This document shows, one piece after another, positions 1 through 7,501 of a stretch of 14,486 nucleotides of DNA; position 1 is the first letter of the stretch; each line of letters begins with the position of its first letter. The notes beneath the pieces were generated by a model that was given only the letters and a program-made list of their open reading frames with translations, did no database searches and was not told where the DNA came from. The stretch is taken from the NCBI GenBank assembly GCA_028290165.1, contig JAQGKJ010000864.1, positions 1-14,486 on the forward strand, read 5' to 3'. The translations under genes were made by a program, and so were the position numbers. Source of the DNA: Bradyrhizobium sp. Its GTDB lineage: Bacteria > Pseudomonadota > Alphaproteobacteria > Rhizobiales > Xanthobacteraceae.

Positions 1-864
1 ATATCGATCAACTGCGCGGCGATCCCCGAGCATCTGCTGGAGTCCGAACTGTTCGGCCACGAAAAGGGCGCGTTCACCGGCGCAGTCGCCCGGCGGATCG
101 GAAAATTCGAGGAAGCCACTGGCGGCACCCTGCTGCTGGACGAAATCTCCGAAATGGACGTGCGGCTGCAATCGAAATTGCTAAGGGCGATCCAGGAGCG
201 CGTAATCGACCGGGTCGGCGGCAACAGACCCGTTCCGGTCGACATCCGCATCATCGCCACCTCGAACCGCAATTTGGCCGACGCCGTGCGCGAGGGCACC
301 TTCCGCGAGGACCTGCTATTCCGGCTCAACGTCGTGAACCTGAAGATTCCGCCGTTGCGCGAACGCCCGGCGGATATTCTCGAACTGGCGCAGCATTTTG
401 CAAAAAAATATGCCGACGCCAATGGCGTGCCACTGCGGCCGATCTCGGCGGATGCACGGCGCGTGTTGACGTCCAACCGCTGGCAAGGCAACGTCCGCGA
501 GCTGGAAAACACCATCCATCGCTCGGTGCTGATGGCGCAGGGTGACGAGATCGGCGTCGATGCCATTCTGACGCCTGACGGCGACCGTCTCGATACGCCC
601 AAGACCGTGCCGGCGGTAGCGCATGCCACCTTCGCCGCCGAACAGGTCACGCGCGCTTTGGTCGGCCGCACGGTTGCGGACGTCGAGCGCGACCTGATCC
701 TGGAGACGCTGAAGCATTGCCTCGGCAATCGAACCCATGCCGCGAACATTCTCGGCATCTCAATCCGCACGCTGCGCAACAAGCTCAACGAATATGCCGA
801 CGGCGGATTGCCGATCACCCCCGCCGGCGCCGGCGACTATCACCGCATCGCGGCGACGGCGTAA
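1..864 (+). CDS. flbD: sigma-54-dependent transcriptional activator, FlbD-like (5' partial)
   Basis: The reading frame is open from base 1, so the N-terminal receiver part lies outside the window; 287 residues remain. Visible are most of the AAA+ sigma-54 activation domain with the GAFTGA loop that contacts sigma-54 (residues 23-28), the Walker B segment [10 protein letters not shown] (43-52), the sensor stretch IIATSNR, the arginine-finger region [12 protein letters not shown], and the [11 protein letters not shown] segment. A Fis-type helix-turn-helix follows near the C terminus ([20 protein letters not shown]). The HTH wording and the short tail resemble FlbD, the class II/III flagellar gene activator of Caulobacter and Bradyrhizobium; other NtrC-family members cannot be excluded without the N terminus. 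It is convergent with the sulfonate operon and probably not part of it. Family is certain, the FlbD name is likely. Confidence 0.85.
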   Translation: MSINCAAIPEHLLESELFGHEKGAFTGAVARRIGKFEEATGGTLLLDEISEMDVRLQSKLLRAIQERVIDRVGGNRPVPVDIRIIATSNRNLADAVREGTFREDLLFRLNVVNLKIPPLRERPADILELAQHFAKKYADANGVPLRPISADARRVLTSNRWQGNVRELENTIHRSVLMAQGDEIGVDAILTPDGDRLDTPKTVPAVAHATFAAEQVTRALVGRTVADVERDLILETLKHCLGNRTHAANILGISIRTLRNKLNEYADGGLPITPAGAGDYHRIAATA

Positions 865-870
865 TGAGGA

Positions 871-887
871 AGCGCAAGGCGCGCGCT
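871..887. terminator. weak inverted repeat between convergent genes
   Basis: AGCGC at 871-875 pairs with GCGCT at 883-887 around a 7-nt loop, in the 22-bp gap between the flbD-like stop and the convergent small ORF's stop. There is no T tract on either strand, so it is at best a poor bidirectional terminator. Confidence 0.2.
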
Positions 888-1042
888 CACGAATAATCCG
901 ACGCGTCGGGCTTTCGAAAAATGTGGATCGGGTCGCCCGGCTGCAGTTCGCGTCCGGTGAAGGCCGCGTAGGCGTAGAGCGCGAGGTAGAGAATCGCAAG
1001 CGTTCCGATCCCGTAAAAGGCCCAGACTGCGACGCGTTTCAT
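887..1042 (-). CDS. small single-pass membrane protein (51 aa), unknown function
   Basis: A 51-codon ORF starts MKRVAVWAFYGIG and ends DASDYS-TGA. Its ATG overlaps the stop of the preceding small gene as TGATG, and there is no good Shine-Dalgarno of its own, which suggests translation by termination-reinitiation. Residues 6-28 form one hydrophobic, aromatic-rich membrane helix after a KR start, followed by a polar tail with the segment GRELQPGDPIHIF. The family is not recognised. It is the last gene after ssuA-D-C-B-flavin reductase, so it may be co-transcribed with them, although a weak terminator-like element precedes the small-gene pair. The coupling to its neighbour and the clean membrane helix make a real gene likely. 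Confidence 0.6.
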   Translation of the reverse strand: MKRVAVWAFYGIGTLAILYLALYAYAAFTGRELQPGDPIHIFRKPDASDYS

Positions 1043-1191
1043 CAGGTAAGCGCACCGCTGACATAGCTGTCCCTCACCACGTTGCGGGAAATATCCGTGA
1101 AATCAGCGCCGAAGAACACACAGGCGAGACCGAACCCGACCAGTATCAGACCGGCCAGCGCGTAGGCGATTTGAAGAAGTTTGCCTTCCAT
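1042..1191 (-). CDS. small single-pass membrane protein (49 aa), unknown function
   Basis: A 49-codon ORF starts MEGKLLQIAYALAG. The start is chosen because a strong GGAGGA/GGAGG Shine-Dalgarno lies just upstream (about 1196-1204, minus strand); the same frame stays open further upstream but only inside the flavin reductase's antisense frame. Residues about 7-30 are one hydrophobic helix (LILVGFGLACVFFGA), followed by a polar tail with FTDISRNVVRDSYVSGALT. It overlaps the next small gene by TGATG. I do not recognise the family; the strong ribosome site argues that it is expressed. It could be an accessory subunit for a membrane complex, but nothing in the sequence says which. Confidence 0.65.
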   Translation of the reverse strand: MEGKLLQIAYALAGLILVGFGLACVFFGADFTDISRNVVRDSYVSGALT

Positions 1192-1253
1192 CGCGTGACC
1201 TCCTCCCGGTCCAATCATCGCAGGACACGGGGGAGCTTTTAGGCCGCGAACGG

Positions 1254-1284
1254 AAAAAACGCTACCTCTTCTGCGGACGGCGTT
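1254..1284 (-). terminator. weak terminator-like element after the flavin reductase
   Basis: On the minus strand AACGC (1284-1280) can pair with GCGTT (1262-1258), the latter running into TTTTTT at 1259-1254. The stem is only 5 bp with a 17-nt loop and includes the stop codon, so termination would be partial at most. If active it would reduce expression of the two downstream small membrane genes. Confidence 0.25.
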
Positions 1285-1885
1285 TCGGGATCGCGATGTC
1301 GAACTTCGCCCCATGCGCCCCGCCGCTCGGCAGGCTGACCTCAGCAAGCCTGATCGCGTCCTCGTTCTGGTCGATCGCGACATATTGCCCCTGCCAATAG
1401 GCCAGCGCCGCGGTACGCGACGAGAGCTGCATGTCCAGCACGCGTCCGATCACGATGGCGTGGGAATGGCGTTCGACGATATCCTCGACCTCACAGTCGA
1501 TCGCCGCCAGGGCGCCCACCAGCAGCGGCACGCCCGAGACGCGGGCGATCCATTGGGCGCCGGCAAAGCGCGCAGAGCCCTTCAATCCATCCTTGCCGGC
1601 AAATCGCTCGGCGATATCGAGTTGATCGGCGGTGAGGATATTCACGCCGAAAAAGCCGTCATGCTTGAGCAGCGGCCAGGACGATGATTCCCGGTTGATG
1701 CTGACGATCAAAGTCGGCGGGTCGACCGACAGCGATGACACCGACGTGACCGTCATGCCCGCGATATCCGCACCGCGTCCGACCGTGATGATGCTGACCC
1801 CGCCTGCCAGATGGCGCATGGCGCTGCGAAAATCGCCCGGGGAAACGTCACGACCGGTCTTGATCTCGCGGACGGCGGAATTCAT
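1262..1885 (-). CDS. flavin reductase (HpaC/DIM6/NTAB-type FMN reductase)
   Basis: This 207-residue protein starts MNSAVREIKTGRDV and has the usual length and motifs of split-barrel flavin reductases: FRSAMRHLAGGVSIITV (19-33), GMTVTSVSSLSVDPPTLIVSI in the flavin-binding part, FFGVNIL, and the conserved H-x-I-V-I-G-R-V strand near residue 145. Such enzymes use NAD(P)H to make free FMNH2 for a partner monooxygenase. It begins 7 nt after ssuB ends, so it is the likely electron supplier for SsuD, filling the place of E. coli SsuE, which belongs to a different (flavodoxin-like) fold. It is the only flavin reductase in the window, so it may also serve the two monooxygenases of the second operon (inference). 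The frame is open further upstream, but the start at 1885 is chosen because it avoids a long overlap with ssuB. Confidence 0.85.
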   Translation of the reverse strand: MNSAVREIKTGRDVSPGDFRSAMRHLAGGVSIITVGRGADIAGMTVTSVSSLSVDPPTLIVSINRESSSWPLLKHDGFFGVNILTADQLDIAERFAGKDGLKGSARFAGAQWIARVSGVPLLVGALAAIDCEVEDIVERHSHAIVIGRVLDMQLSSRTAALAYWQGQYVAIDQNEDAIRLAEVSLPSGGAHGAKFDIAIPKRRPQKR

Positions 1886-1892
1886 GGCGGCC

Positions 1893-2738
1893 TCACAGCT
1901 CTGATGGTTCGTCCCCGGACTGCAGGAGATCACGCAGGATTGAACCTTCCAGCGCTGCGAGATCGGCCGCGCCGCGCCGGCGGGGGCGCGGGACCTCCAC
2001 ATGAATGTCGTGCGCGATGCGGCCGTTTTCAATGACCAGAACCCGATCGGCCAATGCGACAGCCTCCGACACGTCATGTGTGACCAGGATCGCCGTAAAG
2101 GCCTGATCATGCCAGACCCGCTCCAGCAGCCGCTGCATCGAAATCCGCGTCAGGGCATCGAGCGCGCCCAGTGGCTCATCGAACGCCAGCACACGGGGAT
2201 CGCTGACCAGGGCGCGGGCCAGCGCCACACGCTGCTTTTGTCCGCCCGATAGCACCGCCGGCCACAGCCCGCGCTTGTCGTCAAGGCCGACTTCGGTCAG
2301 TGCCCTGTCGGCACGCGCCTGCGCATCCGAAGATGCGCGGTCGCGGCCAAGGCCGACCTCGACATTCGACAGCACCCGCGCCCATGGCAGTAGCCGCGGC
2401 TCCTGAAACATCATGCGGACGTCTTGTGCGCATGCTTCTTCGCCGAAGCTGATGGTACCGGCGTCGATGGTTTCGAGGCCCGCGATCAGACGCAGCAGCG
2501 TGCTCTTGCCGCAGCCACTGCGGCCGACGATCGCGACGAACTGGCCTGCGGGAATGTGCAGGTCGATGCCGCACAGCACTTCGTTGTCGCCGAACGATTT
2601 TCGCAAGCCGCGAATGGTGAGCGGTAGTCCGCGTGACGACATTTCCCGGCCACGCCGCGCAAACCGCGCCTGTTTGACGAAATCCGCGCGCTCCACGGGC
2701 TCGGCATCCGGCAGAAGAAACCGAAGGGCTTCCTGCAT
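1893..2738 (-). CDS. ssuB: aliphatic sulfonate ABC transporter ATP-binding protein SsuB
   Basis: This 281-residue ATPase energises the importer SsuABC. Motifs are complete: Walker [10 protein letters not shown] (72-80), Q-loop Gln112 in [13 protein letters not shown], signature LSGGQKQR (163-170), Walker B VLAFDEP (183-189), D-loop GALDALTR and switch His221 in LVTHDVSEA. The stretch [18 protein letters not shown] and the C-terminal [10 protein letters not shown] are close to E. coli SsuB as I recall it. Start 2738 is supported by AGGAG about 6 nt upstream and by the 8-nt gap after ssuC; the first roughly 35 residues are a non-conserved extension, and an internal Met at residue 33 (MSSRGLPL) is an alternative start. 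All sites needed for ATP hydrolysis are intact. Confidence 0.92.
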   Translation of the reverse strand: MQEALRFLLPDAEPVERADFVKQARFARRGREMSSRGLPLTIRGLRKSFGDNEVLCGIDLHIPAGQFVAIVGRSGCGKSTLLRLIAGLETIDAGTISFGEEACAQDVRMMFQEPRLLPWARVLSNVEVGLGRDRASSDAQARADRALTEVGLDDKRGLWPAVLSGGQKQRVALARALVSDPRVLAFDEPLGALDALTRISMQRLLERVWHDQAFTAILVTHDVSEAVALADRVLVIENGRIAHDIHVEVPRPRRRGAADLAALEGSILRDLLQSGDEPSEL

Positions 2739-2746
2739 TTCTACTC

Positions 2747-3553
2747 CTAGTGTTTCTGGAACGCCGGGTGCCAGGACAGCGTCAACCGCTCCAGTGCACG
2801 CGAGGCGCTGTCGGCAAGCTTTCCCAGTAGCGCGTAGATCAGGATACTCAGCACCACGACGTCGATCAGCATGAATTCGCGCGCCTGCATCGCCATGTAG
2901 CCGAGGCCCGATGAGGCCGCGATGGTTTCCGCCACGATCAAGGTCAGCCACATGATGCCGAGCGCAAATCGCAGGCCGACGAAGATCGACGGCAGCGCGC
3001 CCGGAAAAATCACCCGGCGGAACAGCTCCCGATCGCTCATGCCATAGATGCGACCCATCTCGATCAACTGTGGATCGACCGTGCGGATGCCGTGCAGCGT
3101 GTTGAGATAGATCGGAAAGAAAACCCCGAGCGCGACCAGAAACAATTTTGCGCTCTCGTCGATCCCGAACCATAGAATGACCAGAGGGATCAGCGCGAGA
3201 TGCGGAATATTGCGCACCATCTGCAGCGTCGTATCGGTGAGCTTGCAGGAAAGCTGCGACAGGCCGTTGGCGAGACCGAAGGCGAAGCCGATACCGCCGC
3301 CGATCAGGAAACCGACGCTGGCGCGCCAAAAGCTGACCCAGATGTTGCGCACCAATTCGCCCGACAGCAGCAGCTTCCATCCCGCCAGGGCCACGTCGCT
3401 CGGCGCCGGCAACACCCGCGCCGGTACAAAGTCGGTCACGCAGGCGACCTGCCAGACGAGGACAATCGCTGCCGGCACGATCCAGGGGATCAGGCCGTCA
3501 ACCCGCGGCAGCCGCAGGCCACGCACCCGTGGAAGGCTTTCGATCAGGCTCAT
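2747..3553 (-). CDS. ssuC: aliphatic sulfonate ABC transporter permease SsuC
   Basis: This 268-residue inner-membrane protein has the length of E. coli SsuC (263). It has about six hydrophobic segments: [16 protein letters not shown] near the N terminus, [56 protein letters not shown] and [13 protein letters not shown]. The EAA loop that docks onto the ATPase is visible as [26 protein letters not shown] in two adjoining pieces (residues about 166-191). The start codon overlaps the ssuD stop as ATGA, so translation is coupled. Neighbouring ssuB and ssuA complete the transporter. Confidence 0.93.
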   Translation of the reverse strand: MSLIESLPRVRGLRLPRVDGLIPWIVPAAIVLVWQVACVTDFVPARVLPAPSDVALAGWKLLLSGELVRNIWVSFWRASVGFLIGGGIGFAFGLANGLSQLSCKLTDTTLQMVRNIPHLALIPLVILWFGIDESAKLFLVALGVFFPIYLNTLHGIRTVDPQLIEMGRIYGMSDRELFRRVIFPGALPSIFVGLRFALGIMWLTLIVAETIAASSGLGYMAMQAREFMLIDVVVLSILIYALLGKLADSASRALERLTLSWHPAFQKH

Positions 3554-4722
3554 GATTGCGACGCCTTCACCTTTGGCCGATGCTCGTTGGCAATGGTTTC
3601 GCCGAATGGCCCGGTATTGACGCGAAGCAGCGTCACATTGTTCGCTTGCTCGAGCGACAGCAGCGGGAACACCAGTTCCGCAAAACGGTAGGCTTCCTCG
3701 AGATGCGGATAGCCCGACATGATGAAGGTATCGATGCCGGCGTCCTGATATTCCCTGATCCGCGCCGCGACCGTGTCGGGATCGCCGACCAGCGCCGTTC
3801 CCGCGCCGCCGCGCACGAGACCGACCCCTGCCCAGAGATTCGGGCTGATCTCGAGATTGTCTCGGCGTCCGCCATGCAGCTGCGCCATGCGCTGCTGTCC
3901 GACCGAATCCATGCGTGAGAAAATCTTCTGCGCCGAGGCCACGGTTTCGTCGGTGACATATTGAATCAGTTCGTCCGCAGCCCTCCAGGCTTCCGCGTTG
4001 GTTTCGCGAACGATCACATGCAGCCGGATGCCGAACGACAGCTTACGCCCACGCGTGGCCGCAACCGCCTTCACGCGGTTGACCTTTTCGGCCACCTGCG
4101 CCGGCGGCTCGCCCCAGGTCAGATATTTGTCGACGGTGTCGACCGCGACATCGATGCCGGCATCCGACGATCCGCCGAAATAGAGGGGTGGACGCGGCGA
4201 CTGCACCGGCGGAAACAGCAGGCGTCCGTCCTCGATCCGGATGTGCTTACCCTCGACATTGACGGCCTTTCCCGCCAGCAGGTCGCTGTAGACATTGAGA
4301 AACTCGCGGGTCACGGCATAGCGCGCGTCATGATCGAGGAAGATGCCATCGCCTTTGTTTTCGACGGGGTCGCCGCCGGTGACGACATTGATCGGCAGCC
4401 GTCCGTTCGACACTCGGTCGAGCGTAGCCGTCATGCGCGCGGCGACACCAGGCGATTGCAGGCCGGGCCGCACCGCCACGAGATAACGTAACCGTTCGGT
4501 CCATGGCGCGACCGCCGATGCGACCACCCAGGAATCTTCGCAGCTGCGCCCGGTTGGCAGCAGCACGCCGTAATAGCCGAGTTGGTCGGCGGCCTGAGCG
4601 ATCTGACGCAGATAGTTGAAGTTGACCTCGCGTCCGCCGGTCGTGCTGCCCAAATAGCGGCCGTCGCCATGGGTCGGCAGGAACCAGAGAATGTTGGCTT
4701 TGGATGATGGATGGCCGCTCAT
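3550..4722 (-). CDS. ssuD: FMNH2-dependent alkanesulfonate monooxygenase SsuD
   Basis: This 390-residue bacterial-luciferase-like enzyme (E. coli SsuD is 381) oxidises alkanesulfonates with FMNH2 and O2, giving an aldehyde and sulfite in the cytoplasm. The family's diagnostic features are present: [12 protein letters not shown] near the N terminus, [10 protein letters not shown] with Cys61 (E. coli Cys54), [11 protein letters not shown] with Arg233 and His235 (E. coli Arg226 and His228), [20 protein letters not shown] with Arg304 (E. coli Arg297), and [11 protein letters not shown] with Tyr338. The start at 4722 has AAGGAG 10 nt upstream; the frame is open further upstream but overlaps ssuA. 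ssuA ends 32 nt before it, and ssuC follows with an ATGA overlap. No damage is visible and the active site looks complete. Confidence 0.95.
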   Translation of the reverse strand: MSGHPSSKANILWFLPTHGDGRYLGSTTGGREVNFNYLRQIAQAADQLGYYGVLLPTGRSCEDSWVVASAVAPWTERLRYLVAVRPGLQSPGVAARMTATLDRVSNGRLPINVVTGGDPVENKGDGIFLDHDARYAVTREFLNVYSDLLAGKAVNVEGKHIRIEDGRLLFPPVQSPRPPLYFGGSSDAGIDVAVDTVDKYLTWGEPPAQVAEKVNRVKAVAATRGRKLSFGIRLHVIVRETNAEAWRAADELIQYVTDETVASAQKIFSRMDSVGQQRMAQLHGGRRDNLEISPNLWAGVGLVRGGAGTALVGDPDTVAARIREYQDAGIDTFIMSGYPHLEEAYRFAELVFPLLSLEQANNVTLLRVNTGPFGETIANEHRPKVKASQS

Positions 4723-4754
4723 GTGCCGGGGACTCCTTGTGGCGCGCGAAGCTC

Positions 4755-5711
4755 TCAGGAGCCCGGCGTCCATTTCCAGACGATTTCCGAAACCTTGACC
4801 GGCTTGGGGATCAGGCCCAGGCGCGAAAAACGGTCGGCAACCGCCTGCTGGCTGTTGGTCACTTCGTCGTCGACCGGAACGATGCGGTAGTTCGAGCGGT
4901 CGACGAAGCGCCTGATGGCCTCGATGTCGACACCCGTCGCCTCCGCCTGTGCGCTGGCGACCTCTTCGTGATGCTGGTCGGCCCACACGCCTTCCGACGC
5001 AAACACGCCATTAAGCCGGGCAACCAGTGAGGGGTATTTCTCCACGAAGTCTGTACCCGCGATATAGAACGCGTTGGCTTTATGGACGTCCCTGTCGAAG
5101 GCGATCGCGCGGGCATTCTCCTTGAGTTCGGCCAATGCGAGATAGGGATCCCAGATCGACCAGGCATCGACTGAACCTTTGACGAACGCCGCCGTCGCAT
5201 CGGCCGGCGCGAGCGGAGCGGGCGTGATGTCGCTCCAGGCAAGACCTGCCTTCTCGAGAGCCGCGACAAGCAGGTTATGCGCGCTCGAACCCCTCGCAAA
5301 CGCGATGCGCTTGCCCCTGAGGTCGGCGAGCGTCAGAATCGGCAAATCATGCGGGACGATGATCGCCTGCGTATTCCCTTCCGACTTAACCGCTGCGGTG
5401 TAGCGAATCCTGGCGCCCGCGGCTTGCGCGAAGATCGGCGGGGAATCGCCGACGTAACCGAAGTCGACGCTGCCGACGTTGATCGCCTCCAGCAGCGGAG
5501 GACCAAACTGGAAATCGATCCACTTGATCTCGATGCTGAGCGGCTTGAATACATCCTCCAATGTATGACGCTGCCGGACCGCTGGAAAAAAACCGCCCTT
5601 CTGAGTGCCGATGCGGATCTCTTTCGGCGCCGCTTCGGCTCTCGCATACGACGACAAGGCGGCGACCGCGGCAGTTCCGAGCGATAGTTTCACAAATTCC
5701 CGACGCTTCAT
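4755..5711 (-). CDS. ssuA: aliphatic sulfonate-binding periplasmic protein SsuA
   Basis: This 318-residue solute-binding protein matches the length of E. coli SsuA (319). The N terminus [20 protein letters not shown] has a twin-arginine (RREFVK) motif and an Ala-rich core ending about ARAEA (24-27), so Tat export is likely. The mature part begins [17 protein letters not shown] and contains [32 protein letters not shown], spanning the first lobe, then [16 protein letters not shown] and [14 protein letters not shown], all typical of the SsuA/TauA group. Start 5711 is chosen because GGAGAAG lies 6-7 nt upstream and the signal peptide begins there; longer in-frame starts would place a non-signal segment ahead. 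It is the first gene of the operon, downstream of a possible LysR-type operator. Confidence 0.92.
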   Translation of the reverse strand: MKRREFVKLSLGTAAVAALSSYARAEAAPKEIRIGTQKGGFFPAVRQRHTLEDVFKPLSIEIKWIDFQFGPPLLEAINVGSVDFGYVGDSPPIFAQAAGARIRYTAAVKSEGNTQAIIVPHDLPILTLADLRGKRIAFARGSSAHNLLVAALEKAGLAWSDITPAPLAPADATAAFVKGSVDAWSIWDPYLALAELKENARAIAFDRDVHKANAFYIAGTDFVEKYPSLVARLNGVFASEGVWADQHHEEVASAQAEATGVDIEAIRRFVDRSNYRIVPVDDEVTNSQQAVADRFSRLGLIPKPVKVSEIVWKWTPGS

Positions 5712-5748
5712 TCCACTTCTCCAGACCAGAATGCCGCGACGGCGCGCG

Positions 5749-5769
5749 ATCATTCGACCTGAGAATGAT
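5749..5769. promoter_or_regulatory. perfect inverted repeat upstream of ssuA, candidate LysR-type operator
   Basis: ATCATTC (5749-5755) and GAATGAT (5763-5769) are exact reverse complements separated by 7 nt. The core TTC-N7-GAA is a T-N11-A dyad, the generic LysR-family binding pattern; CysB and Cbl, which control sulfonate genes in E. coli, are LysR proteins. It lies 38-58 bp upstream of the ssuA start codon. It could instead act as an RNA hairpin in the ssuA leader. Confidence 0.4.
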
Positions 5770-5776
5770 GGTGCTG

Positions 5777-5794
5777 CTCGAAATAAGTGTCGAG
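5777..5794. promoter_or_regulatory. short dyad CTCGA-N8-TCGAG upstream of ssuA
   Basis: A 5-bp inverted repeat lies 8 bp beyond the larger dyad. On the minus strand it overlaps ACTTATTT, a poor -10-like sequence with TTGCTA about 19 nt upstream, so this may be the ssuA promoter area. The match to a sigma-70 consensus is weak. Confidence 0.2.
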
Positions 5795-5895
5795 TGCCCT
5801 GCAAAAATAGCAATGACAGCGCTGCACAGAAGGTTCGCGACGATGGGTTTATTGCCACATCACGATCTCACGCGACGCATTTTTCCTGACGCCGC

Positions 5896-5924
5896 CTGTC
5901 GTGCCAATTTGTTAATCCTAAAAT
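5896..5924 (+). promoter_or_regulatory. possible sigma-70-type promoter for metY
   Basis: CTGTCG (5896-5901), 17 bp, then TAAAAT (5919-5924). The -10 matches the consensus at five of six bases and the -35 at three of six. Use of this promoter would give a leader of about 270 nt before metY, long enough to hold the possible Cys-codon ORF and hairpin. Confidence 0.3.
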
Positions 5925-6054
5925 GAGCAGAGGAACTCGATTTGCATAATCTTTGCGAGATGCGAGATCGCCCGCCGTGAAGATCCGGCTGTGGCGACAT
6001 CGCTTTTCGAAGGGCATAAGCCGCACCGAACAAATGTCTTTCATCGGGAGCAAA

Positions 6055-6168
6055 ATGCAGGAGGCTTATTGCTGCACTGCCTCTCGTCGCAAACTGATTA
6101 TTCTTCGACCGGGATCGCCGGGGCTAACAATCGAAGTATTTCTGTGGCACACGGTGCTACAGCCGTGA
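6055..6168 (+). CDS. possible 37-aa leader peptide with tandem Cys codons upstream of metY
   Basis: ATG at 6055 is preceded by GGGAG (6046-6050) with a short 4-nt spacer. The ORF begins MQEAYCCTASRR, ends HTVLQP-TGA 34 nt before metY, and has two adjacent TGC codons at 6070-6075. Short ORFs with adjacent Cys codons can serve as cysteine sensors in attenuation, as known for some actinobacterial sulfur genes. The segment contains alternative base pairings: TGCAG 6056-6060 with CTGCA 6072-6076, and GAGGC 6061-6065 with GCCTC 6079-6083. The frame is open further upstream (ATG at 6034 and 5953), but those starts lack a ribosome site. A chance ORF remains a serious alternative. Confidence 0.3.
   Translation: MQEAYCCTASRRKLIILRPGSPGLTIEVFLWHTVLQP
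6103..6136 (+). promoter_or_regulatory. hairpin in the metY leader
   Basis: CTTCGA (6103-6108) pairs perfectly with TCGAAG (6131-6136). Inside it CCGG (6109-6112) can pair with CCGG (6118-6121) around the loop GATCG, leaving a 9-nt bulge GGCTAACAA on the 3' side. No T tract follows, so it is not a classic intrinsic terminator. I see no match to the SAM-II riboswitch, the class often found before methionine genes in alphaproteobacteria. Confidence 0.3.
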
Positions 6169-6202
6169 CGCCAGCAAACCCGCACCGCCTTTCGAGTTCC
6201 AC

Positions 6203-7498
6203 ATGCCCGCACCCAAGCCGCCTGCCTTTGAGACCCTTAGCCTCCATGCAGGGCAACACCCGGATCCCGTCACCGGCGCGCGCGCGGTTCCGATTTACCA
6301 GACGACGTCCTTTGTGTTTCAGGATTCCGAGCATGCCGCGGCGCTGTTCAACCTCGTACGCGCGGGGCACATCTATACCCGCATCTCAAACCCCACGACT
6401 GCCGTGCTCGAAGAGCGGCTGGCCGCGCTCGAGGGCGGCGTCGGCGCCATCTGCACGGCCAGCGGAATGGCCGCCTTGCACCTGGCGATAGCGACCCTGC
6501 TCAATGCCGGCGACCACATCGTCGCCTCTTCGTCGCTCTATGGCGGCAGCATCAATCTGCTCACGCATACGCTGCCCCGTTTCGGCATCACCACCACCTT
6601 TGTGAAGCCACGCGCGCTGGATCAATTCCGCGCGGCGATCCGCCCCGATACCCGATTGGTGATCGGCGAAACCATCGGCAACCCCGGCCTCGAGGTGCTG
6701 GATATCCAGAACGTTGCGCAGATCGCGCATGACGCAAGAATTCCGCTATTGGTCGACAACACCTTTGCGACGCCTTTCCTCAGCCGGCCGATCGAGCTCG
6801 GCGCCGACATCGTCATGAATTCCACGACAAAATGGATCGGCGGCCATGGCATCGCCATCGGCGGCGTGATCGTCGACGGCGGCCGGTTCGACTGGCGCGC
6901 GTCGGGCAAATTCCCGGTGCTGACCGAGCCCTATGCCGGCTATCACGGCATTGTCTTCGACGAGCAATTCGGCCAGGCCGCTTTCATCATGCGGGCGCGC
7001 ACCGAAGGCCTGCGCGACTTCGGCGCGTGCCTGTCGCCGACCAATGCCTTTCAATTGCTGCAGGGAGTCGAGACGCTCGGCGTTCGCATGGAGCGTCATG
7101 TCGCGAACACCCATGCGGTGCTTGAGTCGCTCGCCGCCAACAAGGCGGTCGATTGGGTGCTGCACCCCTCGCTGGGGAGCCACCCGGACCACGAACTCGC
7201 AAAACGATTGCTGCCGCGCGGCGCCGGTTCCATCGTCAGCTTCGGCATCAAGGGCGGCCGGACCGCGGGGAAGAAATTCATCGAGTCCTTGCGGATGATC
7301 AGCCATCTCGCCAATGTCGGCGATGCCAAGACACTCGTGATTCATCCCGCCAGCACCACCCATCAGCAGATGGATGCCGATCAGCTCAGGGCTGCAGGTG
7401 TTGGCGAGGAGCTGGTGCGGCTGTCGATTGGCATCGAAGCCGCCGCCGACATCATCGAAGACCTCGCTCAGGCGCTCCGTATTTCGCAGAAGGCGTGA
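6203..7498 (+). CDS. metY: O-acetylhomoserine sulfhydrylase (aminocarboxypropyltransferase), MetY
   Basis: This 431-residue PLP enzyme of the Cys/Met metabolism family joins O-acetylhomoserine with sulfide (or methanethiol) to give homocysteine (or methionine) in the cytoplasm. Visible are AVPIYQTTSFVF (28-39), phosphate-binding YTRISNPT (58-65), TASGMAAL (85-92), SLYGG with Tyr112-113 region stacking on PLP, VDNTFATP with Asp185, and the Schiff-base lysine Lys210 in NSTTKWIGGHG. HPASTTHQQM and LVRLSIGIE near the C terminus bind the substrate carboxylate. Length near 430 and the insertion around 220-260 favour MetY over the shorter cystathionine synthases/lyases or MetZ. The ATG at 6203 lacks a strong Shine-Dalgarno. 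It is divergent from the sulfonate operon, whose sulfite could, after reduction, feed this reaction. Confidence 0.92.
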   Translation: MPAPKPPAFETLSLHAGQHPDPVTGARAVPIYQTTSFVFQDSEHAAALFNLVRAGHIYTRISNPTTAVLEERLAALEGGVGAICTASGMAALHLAIATLLNAGDHIVASSSLYGGSINLLTHTLPRFGITTTFVKPRALDQFRAAIRPDTRLVIGETIGNPGLEVLDIQNVAQIAHDARIPLLVDNTFATPFLSRPIELGADIVMNSTTKWIGGHGIAIGGVIVDGGRFDWRASGKFPVLTEPYAGYHGIVFDEQFGQAAFIMRARTEGLRDFGACLSPTNAFQLLQGVETLGVRMERHVANTHAVLESLAANKAVDWVLHPSLGSHPDHELAKRLLPRGAGSIVSFGIKGGRTAGKKFIESLRMISHLANVGDAKTLVIHPASTTHQQMDADQLRAAGVGEELVRLSIGIEAAADIIEDLAQALRISQKA

Positions 7499-7501
7499 GC
7501 C

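Larger units (their letters stand above)
5712..6202. other. 491-bp divergent control region between ssuA and metY
   Basis: No convincing full gene lies here; base composition is clearly more AT-rich than in the flanking genes. On the ssuA side there are two short inverted repeats (5749-5769 and 5777-5794). In the middle there is a possible metY promoter (-10 at 5919-5924) and a tandem 7-bp direct repeat GCGAGAT (5955-5968). The metY-proximal 270 bp hold a possible leader ORF with tandem Cys codons (6055-6168) and a stem at 6103-6136. Sulfate or cysteine control of both directions would fit the gene content, but no known CysB/Cbl site could be verified by eye. Confidence 0.6.

Noticed and set aside
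5899..5914. Minus-strand TTGGCACGACAGG resembling a sigma-54 promoter -24 element
   Set aside because: The required -12 TTGC-type element is absent at the right spacing (GCGG instead).
5868..6053. 61-codon minus-strand ORF in the control region
   Set aside because: Basic, Arg/Cys-rich composition with no domain, no ribosome site and overlap with the likely metY promoter; looks like a chance ORF.
6056..6083. H-type pseudoknot of the SAM-II kind
   Set aside because: The two 5-bp stems cross, but with 0-nt and 2-nt connecting loops the geometry is unlikely, and the SAM-II conserved bases are not present. They are better read as alternative pairings.
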